Below, one piece after another: positions 6,935 to 14,612 of a stretch of DNA of 14,910 nt. The notes under the pieces are model-generated. The model saw only the letters and a list, made by a program, of their open reading frames with translations, had not been told where the DNA came from and did no database searches. Every line of letters starts with the position of its first letter. Position 1 is the stretch's first letter. A program made the position numbers and the translations under genes. The stretch comes from Azonexus sp. (GTDB lineage: Bacteria > Pseudomonadota > Gammaproteobacteria > Burkholderiales > Rhodocyclaceae), in contig JAITWU010000052.1 in the NCBI GenBank assembly GCA_031285115.1, forward strand, positions 1-14,910. Reading direction: 5' to 3'.

Positions 6935-6963
6935 ATATTAACCAGCCGGAGAGGGATGGTCTA
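6935..6963 (-). promoter_or_regulatory. Candidate sigma70 promoter for the two-component operon
   Basis: On the minus strand TAGACC (6963-6958) and TAATAT (6940-6935) are separated by 17 bp; each matches the -35 and -10 consensus at 4 of 6 bases. The start point would fall almost at the ATG (6928), giving a very short or absent leader. This is consistent with the lack of a good ribosome-binding site, but it is only a motif match. Confidence 0.35.
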
Positions 6964-6967
6964 GCAC

Positions 6968-7004
6968 TACGGCATGGGTAATGCCGTAAAATAAAAGTTT
7001 ATTT
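6968..7004. promoter_or_regulatory. Two adjacent inverted repeats in a divergent promoter region
   Basis: TACGGCAT (6968-6975) and ATGCCGTA (6981-6988) form a perfect 8-bp inverted repeat with a 5-bp spacer. Directly beside it AAATAAA (6989-6995) and TTTATTT (6998-7004) form an AT-rich 7-bp one. They sit between the start codons of the response regulator (minus) and dsbB (plus), just upstream of the candidate regulator -35. A transcription-factor operator, possibly for the RstA-like protein itself, is plausible. Neither repeat resembles a terminator because no usable T-tract follows. Confidence 0.45.
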
Positions 7005-7023
7005 TTCGAGCATTGGCACGGTT

Positions 7024-7515
7024 ATGGATTTGTCCCGCATTCCGCTGCGCGCCTGGTTCGCCGCACTGGCCCTGGGTTGCTTCGGCCTCGTCGCCTTCAG
7101 CATGGCTTTGCAGGAGATGCTTCGCCTGGCGCCGTGCCCGTTGTGCATTTTTCAGCGCCTGCTCTATATGGTCATCGGCGTTCTGGCGCTGGTTGGTTTT
7201 TTGCTGCCGTCCGCCCGCCCGTTATGGCGCGGCGTCATCGGAGCGGCGGCGCTGTTGGGCGCTGGCGTTGCCGCCTACCAGACCTGGATGCAGTTTTATC
7301 CTGAACTGGCTTCGGAATGCGGCTTCTCCGACCCGAACCTGATCGAGCGTCTGGTCGACTGGCTGGGTATGCAGTTTCCGTCCCTCTTTCTGGCGACCGG
7401 CTTTTGCACCAGCATCGAGTGGTCTTTCCTTGGCCTGTCGATGGCCAACTGGTCGCTCCTGATCTTCCCCGGCATTGCCGCCTATGTCATGTTGACGCTG
7501 CGGCGGAGAGCCTGA
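7024..7515 (+). CDS. dsbB: Disulfide bond formation protein DsbB
   Basis: This 163-aa inner-membrane quinone reductase reoxidises periplasmic DsbA and passes the electrons to quinones. Four hydrophobic helices are visible (about 11-30, 43-62, 70-86 and 137-158). The first periplasmic loop carries the redox pair C38/C41 in the CPLC motif. The second loop carries the pair C99 (SECGFSD) and C128 (TGFCTS). All four essential cysteines are therefore present, and QRLLY and YQTWMQFYPE flank them as in the family. It is transcribed divergently from the two-component operon and ends convergently against rpmG, sharing the terminator between them. No strong ribosome-binding site precedes the ATG. Confidence 0.95.
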   Translation: MDLSRIPLRAWFAALALGCFGLVAFSMALQEMLRLAPCPLCIFQRLLYMVIGVLALVGFLLPSARPLWRGVIGAAALLGAGVAAYQTWMQFYPELASECGFSDPNLIERLVDWLGMQFPSLFLATGFCTSIEWSFLGLSMANWSLLIFPGIAAYVMLTLRRRA

Positions 7516-7541
7516 TTCTGCTCCGGCGGCGGAAAAAACAA

Positions 7542-7562
7542 AACCCGCCAGACGGGCGGGTT
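7542..7562. terminator. Bidirectional intrinsic terminator between dsbB and rpmG
   Basis: AACCCGCC (7542-7549) and GGCGGGTT (7555-7562) form a perfect 8-bp stem with a 5-nt loop. On the minus strand the stem runs into TTGTTTTTT, a strong T-tract that ends the rpmB-rpmG transcript. On the plus strand only a short TTTG follows, which may still serve dsbB. Confidence 0.85.
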
Positions 7563-7585
7563 TGTCGAAAGCCGGAGTTACCGGG

Positions 7586-7753
7586 TTATTTCAGCTTCAC
7601 TTCCTTGTAAGCCACATGCTTTCTGGCTTTCGGGTCGTATTTCATCATCTCCAGTTTTTCCGGCGTCGTCCGCTTGTTTTTGGAGGTGGTGTAGAAGTGA
7701 CCCGTGCCAGCCGTTGATTCCAGCTTGATTTTTTCGCGTCCGCCTTTAGCCAT
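7586..7753 (-). CDS. rpmG: 50S ribosomal protein L33
   Basis: This 55-aa protein of the large ribosomal subunit binds near the E site. It begins [20 protein letters not shown], contains [13 protein letters not shown] and [14 protein letters not shown], and matches L33 over its full length. It lacks the CxxC pairs of the zinc-binding form, as usual in beta- and gammaproteobacteria. AAGGAAGGAAG precedes the ATG on the minus strand as a strong ribosome-binding site. It lies 19 nt after rpmB in the usual rpmB-rpmG order. Confidence 0.97.
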   Translation of the reverse strand: MAKGGREKIKLESTAGTGHFYTTSKNKRTTPEKLEMMKYDPKARKHVAYKEVKLK

Positions 7754-7772
7754 TTTCTTCTTCCTTCCTTAA

Positions 7773-8006
7773 TCAGATTTCGCCACGGGCGCGCAGGTCG
7801 GCGAGCACGGCGTCGATGCCGTTCTTGTCGATCAAACGCAGACCGGCGTTGGAAACGCGCAGACGAACGAAGCGGTTTTCGCTTTCGACCCAGAAACGGC
7901 GCTGTTGCAGATTGGGCAGGAAGCGGCGCTTGGTTTTGTTGTTGGCGTGGGAAACCTTGTTCCCAACCATCGGGGCTTTACCCGTGACTTGGCAGACTCG
8001 CGCCAT
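7773..8006 (-). CDS. rpmB: 50S ribosomal protein L28
   Basis: This 77-aa large-subunit protein starts [20 protein letters not shown] and contains the typical [18 protein letters not shown] and [17 protein letters not shown] segments. The length is that of proteobacterial L28. GGAG lies 9 nt before the ATG on the minus strand. It is the first gene of the rpmB-rpmG operon, driven by a good promoter at 8043-8072. Confidence 0.97.
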   Translation of the reverse strand: MARVCQVTGKAPMVGNKVSHANNKTKRRFLPNLQQRRFWVESENRFVRLRVSNAGLRLIDKNGIDAVLADLRARGEI

Positions 8007-8042
8007 GATTGGTGCTCCAGAATTCGATAAGGAAAGCCGATC

Positions 8043-8072
8043 ATTCTAATCGAAATCGTCCAATGCGTTCAA
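8043..8072 (-). promoter_or_regulatory. Sigma70-like promoter for rpmB-rpmG
   Basis: On the minus strand TTGAAC (8072-8067) and TAGAAT (8048-8043) are separated by 18 bp, matching the -35 at 4 and the -10 at 5 of 6 consensus bases. The predicted start lies about 30 nt upstream of the L28 ATG. This is the best-looking promoter in the window, as expected for ribosomal protein genes. Confidence 0.65.
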
Positions 8073-8118
8073 GGGGTTCCCCTATTTTTTGGATTCCGGC
8101 CACGAAAAACCGCCCTCA

Positions 8119-9492
8119 TCAGCGCAAGCCGCCCATCCCGCCCATCCCCGGCAACATGCCTTTCATGCCGCGCATCAGTTTGCCGATGCCGCCCTTGGAA
8201 AACTGTTTCATCATTTTTTGCGTCTGCTCAAACTGGTTGAGGAGGCGGTTGACATCCTGCACCTGAACGCCCGCGCCTGCGGCGATGCGGCGTTTGCGGC
8301 TGGCTTTGATGAGTTCGGGCTTGGCGCGCTCAGTCGGCGTCATCGAGTTGATGATGCCTTCGACGCGACCGATCATTTTGTTTTCGGCCCCTGGCTGCAA
8401 CTGGCTGGCGGCCTGGGCGAACTGCGCCGGCATTTTGTCGAGCAGCGCCGACATGCCGCCCATATTGCGCATTTGCGCCATCTGCTCCTTGAAATCGCTG
8501 AGGTCGAAGCCCTTGCCCGCTTTGAGTTTTTTGGCGAAGGCGACGGCTTTTTCTTCATCCAGCCCCTTGCGGGCTTCTTCGATGAGCGACAGCACATCGC
8601 CCATGCCGAGAATGCGCGAGGCCATCCGTTCGGGATGGAAGGCTTCAAGGCCGGAGAGTTTTTCGCCGACACCGGCGAATTTGATCGGCTTGCCGGTGAC
8701 GTGGCGCACCGAGAGCGCCGCGCCGCCGCGCGAATCGCCGTCGAGCTTGGTCAGCACGACGCCGGTCAACGGCAGCGCCTCGTTAAAGGCGCGGGCGGTG
8801 TTGACGGCGTCCTGGCCGAGCATGGCGTCGACGACGAAGAGCGTTTCAATCGGCTTCACGGCAGCGTGCAGACGCTTGATTTCGGCCATCATCTCGTCGT
8901 CGATCGCCAGCCGCCCCGCCGTATCAACCAGCAGCACCTCGTGATAGTGGCGTTTGGCCCAGTCGACGGCGGCGAGCGCGATGGCTTCCGGCTTTTCGCC
9001 GACGGCGGAAGGAAAGAAATCAACGCCAGCCTGACCGGCCACCGATTTCAACTGCTCGATGGCCGCTGGCCGGTAAACGTCGCAGGAGACGACGAGCACT
9101 TTTTTCTTGTGATTTTCCTTGAGGAATTTGCCGAGCTTGCCGACCGTGGTCGTCTTGCCCGCGCCCTGCAAACCGGCCATGAGGACGATGGCGGGCGGCT
9201 GGGTGTTGAAATTGATGCCTTCATACGCCGCGCCCATGAGCCGGGTCAGTTCCTCATGGACGACGCCAATCAGCGCCTGGCCGGGACTGAGCGAGCCGAT
9301 GACGGCTTCGCCCACGGCTTTTTCCCTGACGGCGGCGATAAAGTCCTTGACCACCGGCAGGGCCACATCGGCTTCGAGCATGGCCATGCGCACTTCGCGC
9401 AGGGCGTCGCTAATATTGGCTTCGGTCAGGCGGGCTTCGCCCTTCAAGGTTTTGATGACGCGGGCAAGGCGGGTAGTCAGGTTATCGAGCAT
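8119..9492 (-). CDS. ffh: Signal recognition particle protein Ffh (SRP54)
   Basis: This 457-aa GTPase binds 4.5S RNA and signal sequences of nascent membrane proteins and delivers ribosomes to FtsY at the inner membrane. The helical N domain (1-~90) precedes the G domain with P-loop GLQGAGKTTT (107-116), DTAGR (190-194) and TKLDGD (248-253). The M domain (about 325-457) is methionine-rich and carries the RNA-binding helix SRKRRIAAGAG (398-408) and the glycine/methionine C-terminal tail. Length and domain order are standard. It is divergent from the ypjD-like gene with only 29 bp between start codons. The stop lies about 50 nt from the rpmB promoter, with no clear terminator, so read-through into rpmB is possible. 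Confidence 0.97.
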   Translation of the reverse strand: MLDNLTTRLARVIKTLKGEARLTEANISDALREVRMAMLEADVALPVVKDFIAAVREKAVGEAVIGSLSPGQALIGVVHEELTRLMGAAYEGINFNTQPPAIVLMAGLQGAGKTTTVGKLGKFLKENHKKKVLVVSCDVYRPAAIEQLKSVAGQAGVDFFPSAVGEKPEAIALAAVDWAKRHYHEVLLVDTAGRLAIDDEMMAEIKRLHAAVKPIETLFVVDAMLGQDAVNTARAFNEALPLTGVVLTKLDGDSRGGAALSVRHVTGKPIKFAGVGEKLSGLEAFHPERMASRILGMGDVLSLIEEARKGLDEEKAVAFAKKLKAGKGFDLSDFKEQMAQMRNMGGMSALLDKMPAQFAQAASQLQPGAENKMIGRVEGIINSMTPTERAKPELIKASRKRRIAAGAGVQVQDVNRLLNQFEQTQKMMKQFSKGGIGKLMRGMKGMLPGMGGMGGLR

Positions 9493-9509
9493 GGCGAATG
9501 GGCTTCGAG

Positions 9510-9536
9510 TAGAATTTGCAGATGGCCGACATTGTA
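9510..9536. promoter_or_regulatory. Overlapping -10-like hexamers between ffh and the ypjD-like gene
   Basis: On the plus strand TAGAAT (9510-9515) lies 7 bp before the ATG at 9522, which would give a leaderless ypjD-like mRNA. On the minus strand TACAAT (9536-9531) could serve ffh from inside the ypjD-like coding region. Neither has a convincing -35. This is motif matching only. Confidence 0.25.
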
Positions 9537-10361
9537 ATTCAGCACCTGCCCAACATCCTCGCCGCCTTGATCTACGGCGGGCTTGGCTTTCATTTCTGGA
9601 ACACCCGCTGGCGCGAGGGCGAAAAACACGCCATCGCCGGCCCGATGCAAGGCTGGGAGCGCGCCGCCATCGCCGTGGCCCTGCTCATTCACGCCTGGGG
9701 CCTCTACAGCGGTTTGTTTGCCGAAGCGGGGATGCGCTTCTCCTTCAGCTTCGCGCTCTCGCTCATGCTGTGGCTGGCCGTCCTCATCTACTGGCTGGAA
9801 AGTTTCATGGCCCGCATGGAAGGCTTGCAGCCGCTGGTACTGCCGCTGGCCGCCGTGTGCGCCTTTCTGCCTGTGCTTTTTCCCTATGTCCGCCTGGTCG
9901 CCAACGCCGGGGCCACCGGCTTCATGATGCACTTCATCGCCGCCATGCTGGCTTACAGTCTGCTGACTCTTTCGGCGCTCCATGCCATTTTCATGGGATT
10001 GACTGAAAACGCCCTGCACAAGCGTTCGCTCCAGCGGCGGCTGGTCAGCCTGCCGCCGCTGATGGCAATGGAATCCTTGCTCTTTCGTATGCTGACTATC
10101 GGTTTTGTTCTGCTGACCCTGACAGTTGGCAGCGGCGTGTTTTTTTCCCAGGCCCTGTTCGGCAAGCCTTTCACGTTTAACCACATGACGCTGTTCGGCT
10201 TTGCCTCATGGGGCATTTTCGCCACACTGCTGATTGGCCGCCACGCTTGGGGCTGGCGCGGCAAGCGGGCGCTGCGCTGGACGCTGGCCGGGTTTTCGCT
10301 GCTGATTCTGGCCTACGTTGGCAGCCGTTTTGTTGGCGAAGTGATTTTGCATCACATTTAA
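9522..10361 (+). CDS. ypjD: YpjD/CcsA-family inner-membrane protein (cytochrome c assembly type)
   Basis: This 279-aa polytopic protein belongs to the cytochrome-c-assembly (CcsA/CcmC/HemX-like) superfamily and lies next to ffh, as ypjD does in E. coli. About eight hydrophobic segments are visible (near 10-25, 48-65, 75-94, 105-122, 132-158, 188-208, 224-239 and 252-270). Histidines at 57, 137, 154, 221 and 241 are candidates for haem ligands. The tryptophan-rich WWD signature of true haem exporters is not evident, as expected for the shorter YpjD type. Its exact role is poorly known, and haem handling is an inference from the superfamily. The ATG at 9522 is preferred to the TTG at 9516. The ribosome-binding site is poor. 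Confidence 0.85.
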   Translation: MADIVIQHLPNILAALIYGGLGFHFWNTRWREGEKHAIAGPMQGWERAAIAVALLIHAWGLYSGLFAEAGMRFSFSFALSLMLWLAVLIYWLESFMARMEGLQPLVLPLAAVCAFLPVLFPYVRLVANAGATGFMMHFIAAMLAYSLLTLSALHAIFMGLTENALHKRSLQRRLVSLPPLMAMESLLFRMLTIGFVLLTLTVGSGVFFSQALFGKPFTFNHMTLFGFASWGIFATLLIGRHAWGWRGKRALRWTLAGFSLLILAYVGSRFVGEVILHHI

Positions 10362-10469
10362 TCTCGCTCAAAGCGCCCGCCCGGCCTGACTCCAGGGGCG
10401 GCCAATCCTTTACAAACCCTCTCCCGCGTAGCATCATCGGGCGATCTAAACGGCATCCAAGCATTCTCG

Positions 10470-12191
10470 ATGGCAGCGACTTCTCAATCTCTCCCGCTCA
10501 GTGGTCTGGCCCGCGCTTTGGTGCAGGCTGGGCGGCTCAAGGAGAGTGAGGCCGAGCAACTGCAATCGCAAGCCAACAACGCCAAGATTTCCCTGCTTGA
10601 GCAGGTCATTCTCAGCCAGAAAGCGACGGGCCTCGAAATTGCCCGTTTTGTTTCGGAAACCTTTGGCTATCCACTGCTCGATCTGGCCGCTTTTTCTGAA
10701 GCCTATATTCCGGCTGACGCCATTGATCGCAAGTTAATCGCCTCGCACAAGGTGATTCCGCTCAACAAGCGCGGCAACCGGCTTTCCGTTGCAATCACCG
10801 ATCCCACCAATCTGCGCGCTCTCGATGAAATCCGCTTTCAGACGGGGCTTGCCGTCGACCCGATTGTCGTCGAGCACGCGAAGCTCGCGCCGCTGGTCGC
10901 CAAATACGCCGAATCGGCGAGCGATGCGCTGAAAAACCTGGCTGGCGAGGACATCAACCTCGATCTGCTCAGTGATGATACGGCGGCGGCAACCGCCGAT
11001 GAATCGGCGGCGCAAATGGATGTCGATGACGCGCCGGTCGTCAAATTCATCCAGAAGATGCTGCTCGACGCCATCAACGACGGCGCTTCCGACATTCACT
11101 TTGAGCCTTACGAAAAGTATTACCGCATCCGTTTCCGCGTCGATGGCATTTTGCGCGAAATCGCGACGCCGCCTCTGGCGATCAAGGAAAAGCTCGCCTC
11201 CCGGATCAAGGTCATCTCGCGCCTGAATATTGCCGAAAAGCGCGTCCCGCAGGATGGGCGGATGCGTCTCGTGCTGTCCAAAACCCGCGTCATTGATTTT
11301 CGCGTCAGCACCCTGCCCACGTTGCAGGGCGAAAAAATCGTGCTGCGTATTCTCGATCCGACTTCGGCCACGCTCGGCATTGAAGCATTGGGCTACGAAG
11401 CGGATCAGAAAGCGGCCCTGCTCGACGCTGTCAGTCGTCCCTACGGCATGGTGCTGGTTACCGGCCCGACCGGTTCGGGCAAGACGGTTTCGCTCTACAC
11501 CTGTCTCAATATTCTCAACAAGGACGGCGTCAATATTTCGACTGCCGAAGACCCGGCGGAAATCAATCTGCCCGGCATCAACCAGGTCAATGTGGACGAA
11601 AAAGCCGGTCTGACTTTCCCGGTCGCCCTGCGCGCTTTTCTGCGCCAGGACCCGGACATCATCATGGTCGGCGAAATCCGCGATCTGGAAACCGCCGAAA
11701 TCGCCATCAAGGCGGCGCAAACCGGTCACATGGTGCTGTCCACGCTGCATACCAACGATGCGCCGCAAACCTTGACCCGCCTCATGAACATGGGCGTGCC
11801 GACCTTCAACATCGCCGCCAGCGTGCAGTTGATTACGGCGCAGCGTCTGGCGCGGCGCTTGTGCGCCTGCAAAAAACCGATGACCGTGCCCACCCAGGCG
11901 CTCCTTGACGCCGGTTTCAAGGAGCGCGATCTCGACGGCTCATGGACGCTCTACGGCCCGGAAGGCTGCGACCGCTGCCGGGGCAGCGGCTACAAGGGGC
12001 GTGTCGGTATTTATCAGGTGATGCCGGTTTCTGAAACCATGCAGAGCCTTATCATGAGCGGCGCGACTGCGCTCGATCTCGCCCGTCAGGCCAAAGTGGA
12101 GGGCGTCAGGGATCTGCGCGAATCTGGTCTGCTCAAGGTCAAACAGGGCCTCACCTCGCTCGACGAAGTGTTGAGCACGACCAATATCTAG
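10470..12191 (+). CDS. pilB: Type IV pilus assembly ATPase PilB
   Basis: This 573-aa hexameric motor ATPase powers pilus extension from the cytoplasmic face of the type IV pilus machine. An N-terminal MshE/GspE-N-like domain (about 1-150) is joined by an acidic linker to the ATPase core. Walker A is GPTGSGKT (332-339), the Asp box is near STAEDPAEI (357-365), Walker B is DPDIIMVGEIRD (394-405), and the His box is GHMVLSTLHTNDA (419-431). The zinc-binding cysteines are C465, C467, C500 and C503. The first pair is spaced CxC, not the CxxC of many relatives. Length is typical. It heads a tight pilB-pilC-pilD operon with 11 nt to pilC. The 108-nt gap upstream shows no clear promoter or ribosome-binding site. 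Confidence 0.96.
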   Translation: MAATSQSLPLSGLARALVQAGRLKESEAEQLQSQANNAKISLLEQVILSQKATGLEIARFVSETFGYPLLDLAAFSEAYIPADAIDRKLIASHKVIPLNKRGNRLSVAITDPTNLRALDEIRFQTGLAVDPIVVEHAKLAPLVAKYAESASDALKNLAGEDINLDLLSDDTAAATADESAAQMDVDDAPVVKFIQKMLLDAINDGASDIHFEPYEKYYRIRFRVDGILREIATPPLAIKEKLASRIKVISRLNIAEKRVPQDGRMRLVLSKTRVIDFRVSTLPTLQGEKIVLRILDPTSATLGIEALGYEADQKAALLDAVSRPYGMVLVTGPTGSGKTVSLYTCLNILNKDGVNISTAEDPAEINLPGINQVNVDEKAGLTFPVALRAFLRQDPDIIMVGEIRDLETAEIAIKAAQTGHMVLSTLHTNDAPQTLTRLMNMGVPTFNIAASVQLITAQRLARRLCACKKPMTVPTQALLDAGFKERDLDGSWTLYGPEGCDRCRGSGYKGRVGIYQVMPVSETMQSLIMSGATALDLARQAKVEGVRDLRESGLLKVKQGLTSLDEVLSTTNI

Positions 12192-12202
12192 GGGAAACCG
12201 CT

Positions 12203-13432
12203 ATGGCTACCATCGCCAAACCAAGACCAAAAGCCGCCATCAAGGAAGGCACTTTTCTCTGGGAAGGACGCAACAAGGATGGCAAGACCGTTCGCGGCGA
12301 AATGCGCGCCGCCAGCGAATCCGTGGTGCAGACCACGCTGCGCCGCCAGGGTGTGAGCAACGCCAAGATCAAGAAAATGCGCTTCAAAAAGGGCGGCAAA
12401 GTCAGCGAAAAGGACATTGCCCTCTTTACCCGCCAACTGGCGACGATGATGCGCTCCGGCGTTCCCCTGCTTCAGGCTTTCGACATCGTTGGCCGTGGCC
12501 ACAGCAACCCGGCGGTTGGCAAGCTCCTGCTCGACATCAAATCCGATGTCGAAACCGGCAGTTCGATGTCGCAGGCTTTCCGCAAATTTCCGCTCTATTT
12601 CGATGCGCTCTATTGCAATCTCGTCGCCGCTGGCGAGCAGGCCGGTATTCTCGACACCCTGCTTGAGCGTCTGGCGACCTACAAAGAAAAAATGCTCGCC
12701 ATCAAGAGCAAGATCAAGGCGGCGCTGTTCTATCCGATTTCGGTCATCGTCGTCGCCTTCATCATCACGGCGGTCATCATGATTTTCGTCATTCCCGCCT
12801 TCAAGGAGGTGTTCGCCAACTTCGGCGCTGACCTGCCAGCGCCGACACTCGTCGTGATTGGCATTTCCGACTTTTTCGTCGCTTACTGGTGGGCGATTTT
12901 CGGGGCCATTGGCGGCGGCCTGTTTTTCTTCTTCCAGTCCTGGAAGCGTTCGGAAAAAATGCAGATGACGATGGATCGTCTGCTCCTGCGGGTGCCGATT
13001 TTCGGCAGCATCATCCGCAAGGCGGTCATTGCCCGCTGGACGCGAACCCTGGCGACCATGTTCGCTGCTGGCGTGCCGCTGGTCGAATCGCTCGATTCCG
13101 TTGGCGGCGCTGCGGGCAACTATGTGTACAAAGCCGCGACCAAACAGATTCAGAGCGAAGTCGCCACCGGCACCAGCCTGACCATCTCGATGCAGAATGT
13201 CGATATTTTCCCCAACATGGTCACCCAGATGGTCGCCATCGGCGAAGAATCCGGCGCGCTTGATTCGATGCTGTCGAAAGTCGCCGATTTCTTCGATCAG
13301 GAAGTCGACGACGCCGTCGAAGCCATGTCCAGCCTCATGGAGCCGATCATCATGGTGGTGCTCGGCACGCTCATCGGCGGCATGATCGTCGCCATGTACC
13401 TGCCCATCTTCAAGCTCGGCTCGGTCGTTTGA
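12203..13432 (+). CDS. pilC: Type IV pilus inner-membrane platform protein PilC
   Basis: This 409-aa polytopic membrane protein sits at the base of the pilus and links the PilB/PilT motors to pilin assembly. It contains two T2SSF repeats: residues ~72-196 (FTRQLATMMRSGVPLLQAFD) and ~275-400 (WTRTLATMFAAGVPLVESLD). Each is followed by a GEQAG/GEESG-type motif (144-148 and 347-351). Transmembrane segments lie near 176-198, 224-243 and 380-402. The start ATG is preceded by AGGGGAAA. The stop overlaps the pilD start as TGATG. Confidence 0.96.
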   Translation: MATIAKPRPKAAIKEGTFLWEGRNKDGKTVRGEMRAASESVVQTTLRRQGVSNAKIKKMRFKKGGKVSEKDIALFTRQLATMMRSGVPLLQAFDIVGRGHSNPAVGKLLLDIKSDVETGSSMSQAFRKFPLYFDALYCNLVAAGEQAGILDTLLERLATYKEKMLAIKSKIKAALFYPISVIVVAFIITAVIMIFVIPAFKEVFANFGADLPAPTLVVIGISDFFVAYWWAIFGAIGGGLFFFFQSWKRSEKMQMTMDRLLLRVPIFGSIIRKAVIARWTRTLATMFAAGVPLVESLDSVGGAAGNYVYKAATKQIQSEVATGTSLTISMQNVDIFPNMVTQMVAIGEESGALDSMLSKVADFFDQEVDDAVEAMSSLMEPIIMVVLGTLIGGMIVAMYLPIFKLGSVV

Positions 13433-14283
13433 TGCTGGTGGAATCACTCCTCGGCTTCGTCGTTCTCGTCGGCATACTCGGCCTGTGCTTCGGCAGCTTT
13501 CTCAATGTCGTGATTCACCGCCTGCCGCTCATCATGGAGCGGGAGTGGCAGGCGCAATGCGCTGAACTCAACGGGCAAGCCGCAGCCGACGCCGAACCAT
13601 TGACGCTTGCCCGCCCCCGTTCGCGCTGCCCGCGCTGCGGCCACCCGATCACGATTCTCGAAAACATCCCGCTCATCAGCTATCTGTTTGTTCTCAAAGG
13701 TAAATGCTCCGGTTGCGGCGAGCCGATTTCGCCGCGCTATCCGCTGGTCGAACTGCTGACCGGCCTCTTTTCCGCCTATGCCGCCTGGCGTTTCGGCCCG
13801 ACCCTGCAACTGGCCGGGGCGCTGCTCCTGATCTGGGCGCTGATTGCGCTCGCCGCCATCGACTTCGACACGCAACTGCTGCCGGATGCGATTACCCTGC
13901 CGCTCCTTTGGGCGGGGCTGGCGTTCAATCTCAACGCCGCTTTCGCCCCGCTGCCCGTCGCCGTCATCGGCGCGATGGCCGGTTATCTCGCGCTGTGGTC
14001 GGTATTCTGGCTGTTCAAGCTGGCGACCGGCAAGGAAGGCATGGGCTACGGCGATTTCAAGCTCCTCGCGGCGCTCGGCGCGTGGCTTGGCTGGACGATG
14101 CTGCCGGTCATCATCCTGCTTTCCTCGCTGGTTGGCGCGGCGGTCGGCATAACGCTCATCGTCGCCGCCCGCCGTGGGCGCAATGTGCCGATTCCCTTCG
14201 GCCCCTACCTCGCCGCCGCCGGGCTGATCGCCCTCTTCTGGGGCAAAGACCTGACGGAACGCTATCTCGGCCTGATCGCTTGA
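13432..14283 (+). CDS. pilD: Prepilin peptidase / N-methyltransferase PilD
   Basis: This 283-aa bifunctional aspartyl membrane enzyme cleaves the leader of type IV prepilins and pseudopilins and methylates the new N-terminal residue. The N-terminal GSFLNVVIHRLP segment (21-32) is followed by a cytoplasmic loop with two zinc-type pairs, C66/C69 (RCPRCGHP) and C92/C95 (KCSGCGEP), the methyltransferase-associated domain. The catalytic aspartates are D144 (AAIDFDTQLLPD) and D208 (GMGYGDFK). About seven hydrophobic segments are visible. The ATG at 13432 overlaps the pilC stop by one base (TGATG), so a TTG one codon earlier is less likely. Only 10 nt separate the stop from an inverted-repeat element. 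Confidence 0.96.
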   Translation: MLVESLLGFVVLVGILGLCFGSFLNVVIHRLPLIMEREWQAQCAELNGQAAADAEPLTLARPRSRCPRCGHPITILENIPLISYLFVLKGKCSGCGEPISPRYPLVELLTGLFSAYAAWRFGPTLQLAGALLLIWALIALAAIDFDTQLLPDAITLPLLWAGLAFNLNAAFAPLPVAVIGAMAGYLALWSVFWLFKLATGKEGMGYGDFKLLAALGAWLGWTMLPVIILLSSLVGAAVGITLIVAARRGRNVPIPFGPYLAAAGLIALFWGKDLTERYLGLIA

Positions 14284-14293
14284 ATTGCGCTCT

Positions 14294-14612
14294 CAGGGCC
14301 AGAGCATCAAAATTCTTCAACGCTCAATGATTTATAGAGCCGGCGATTAAGAATTTGTCCGTAAATTGGTTATCTGAATCCCATTAACCCCTCCACCACG
14401 CTGCGCGTGGTCCCCCTCCCCATTGGCTGCGCCAATAGGGAGGATCGAAAACCACGGTGGCTCCAAGATCCTCCCCGTTGCGAAGCAATGGGGAGGGGGA
14501 CCATGCGAAGCAGGGTGGAGGGGTAGGCGAGCGCGAAGTCATGGTTGGCTTATTTACGGGCAAATTCTCAGCGCTGCGTTGAAATGACAGGGAATTTGAT
14601 GCTCTGGCCCTG
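14294..14612. mobile_element. MITE-like or IS-remnant element with 18-bp terminal inverted repeats
   Basis: CAGGGCCAGAGCATCAAA (14294-14311) is repeated exactly inverted at 14595-14612. A second inner pair, AGAATTTGTCCGTAAAT (14350-14366) and ATTTACGGGCAAATTCT (14552-14568), is inverted with 16 of 17 matches. A short TTCAACGC block is also shared between the arms. The arms look like opposite ends of one element with no transposase between them. The centre is replaced by, or hosts, the separate 136-bp hairpin at 14388-14523. No target duplication is clear. The family cannot be assigned without a database. Confidence 0.6.
14388..14523. repeat. 136-bp near-perfect long hairpin repeat
   Basis: The arms 14388-14446 and 14467-14523 are inverted copies over nearly 57 bp. 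Shared blocks are CCCTCCACC, GGTCCCCCTCCCCATT and GGGAGGATC, with short variable tips (GCTGCGC against GCTTCGC). The 20-nt loop contains CCAC-G-GTGG. Modular hairpins of this form are typical dispersed intergenic repeats in high-GC betaproteobacteria. As RNA it would fold into a very stable stem that could act as a transcript end for pilBCD or protect its 3' end. Confidence 0.75.

Noticed and set aside
8067..8090. AGGGG-TT-CCCCT followed by ATTTTTT as a plus-strand terminator (about 8072-8090)
   Set aside because: No plus-strand gene ends nearby, and the loop is too short for the full stem. It also overlaps the -35 of the rpmB promoter.
8089..9537. 482-aa open frame on the plus strand opposite ffh
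   Set aside because: It is longer than ffh itself, but ffh carries all SRP54 motifs. The antisense translation is low in recognisable structure and typical of GC-rich shadow frames.
10734..11768. 344-aa open frame on the minus strand opposite pilB
   Set aside because: Antisense to the conserved ATPase core, where codon constraints keep the opposite strand open.
12188..13447. 419-aa open frame on the minus strand opposite pilC
   Set aside because: Shadow of pilC. The sequence is dominated by D, E, H, N and R runs without motifs.
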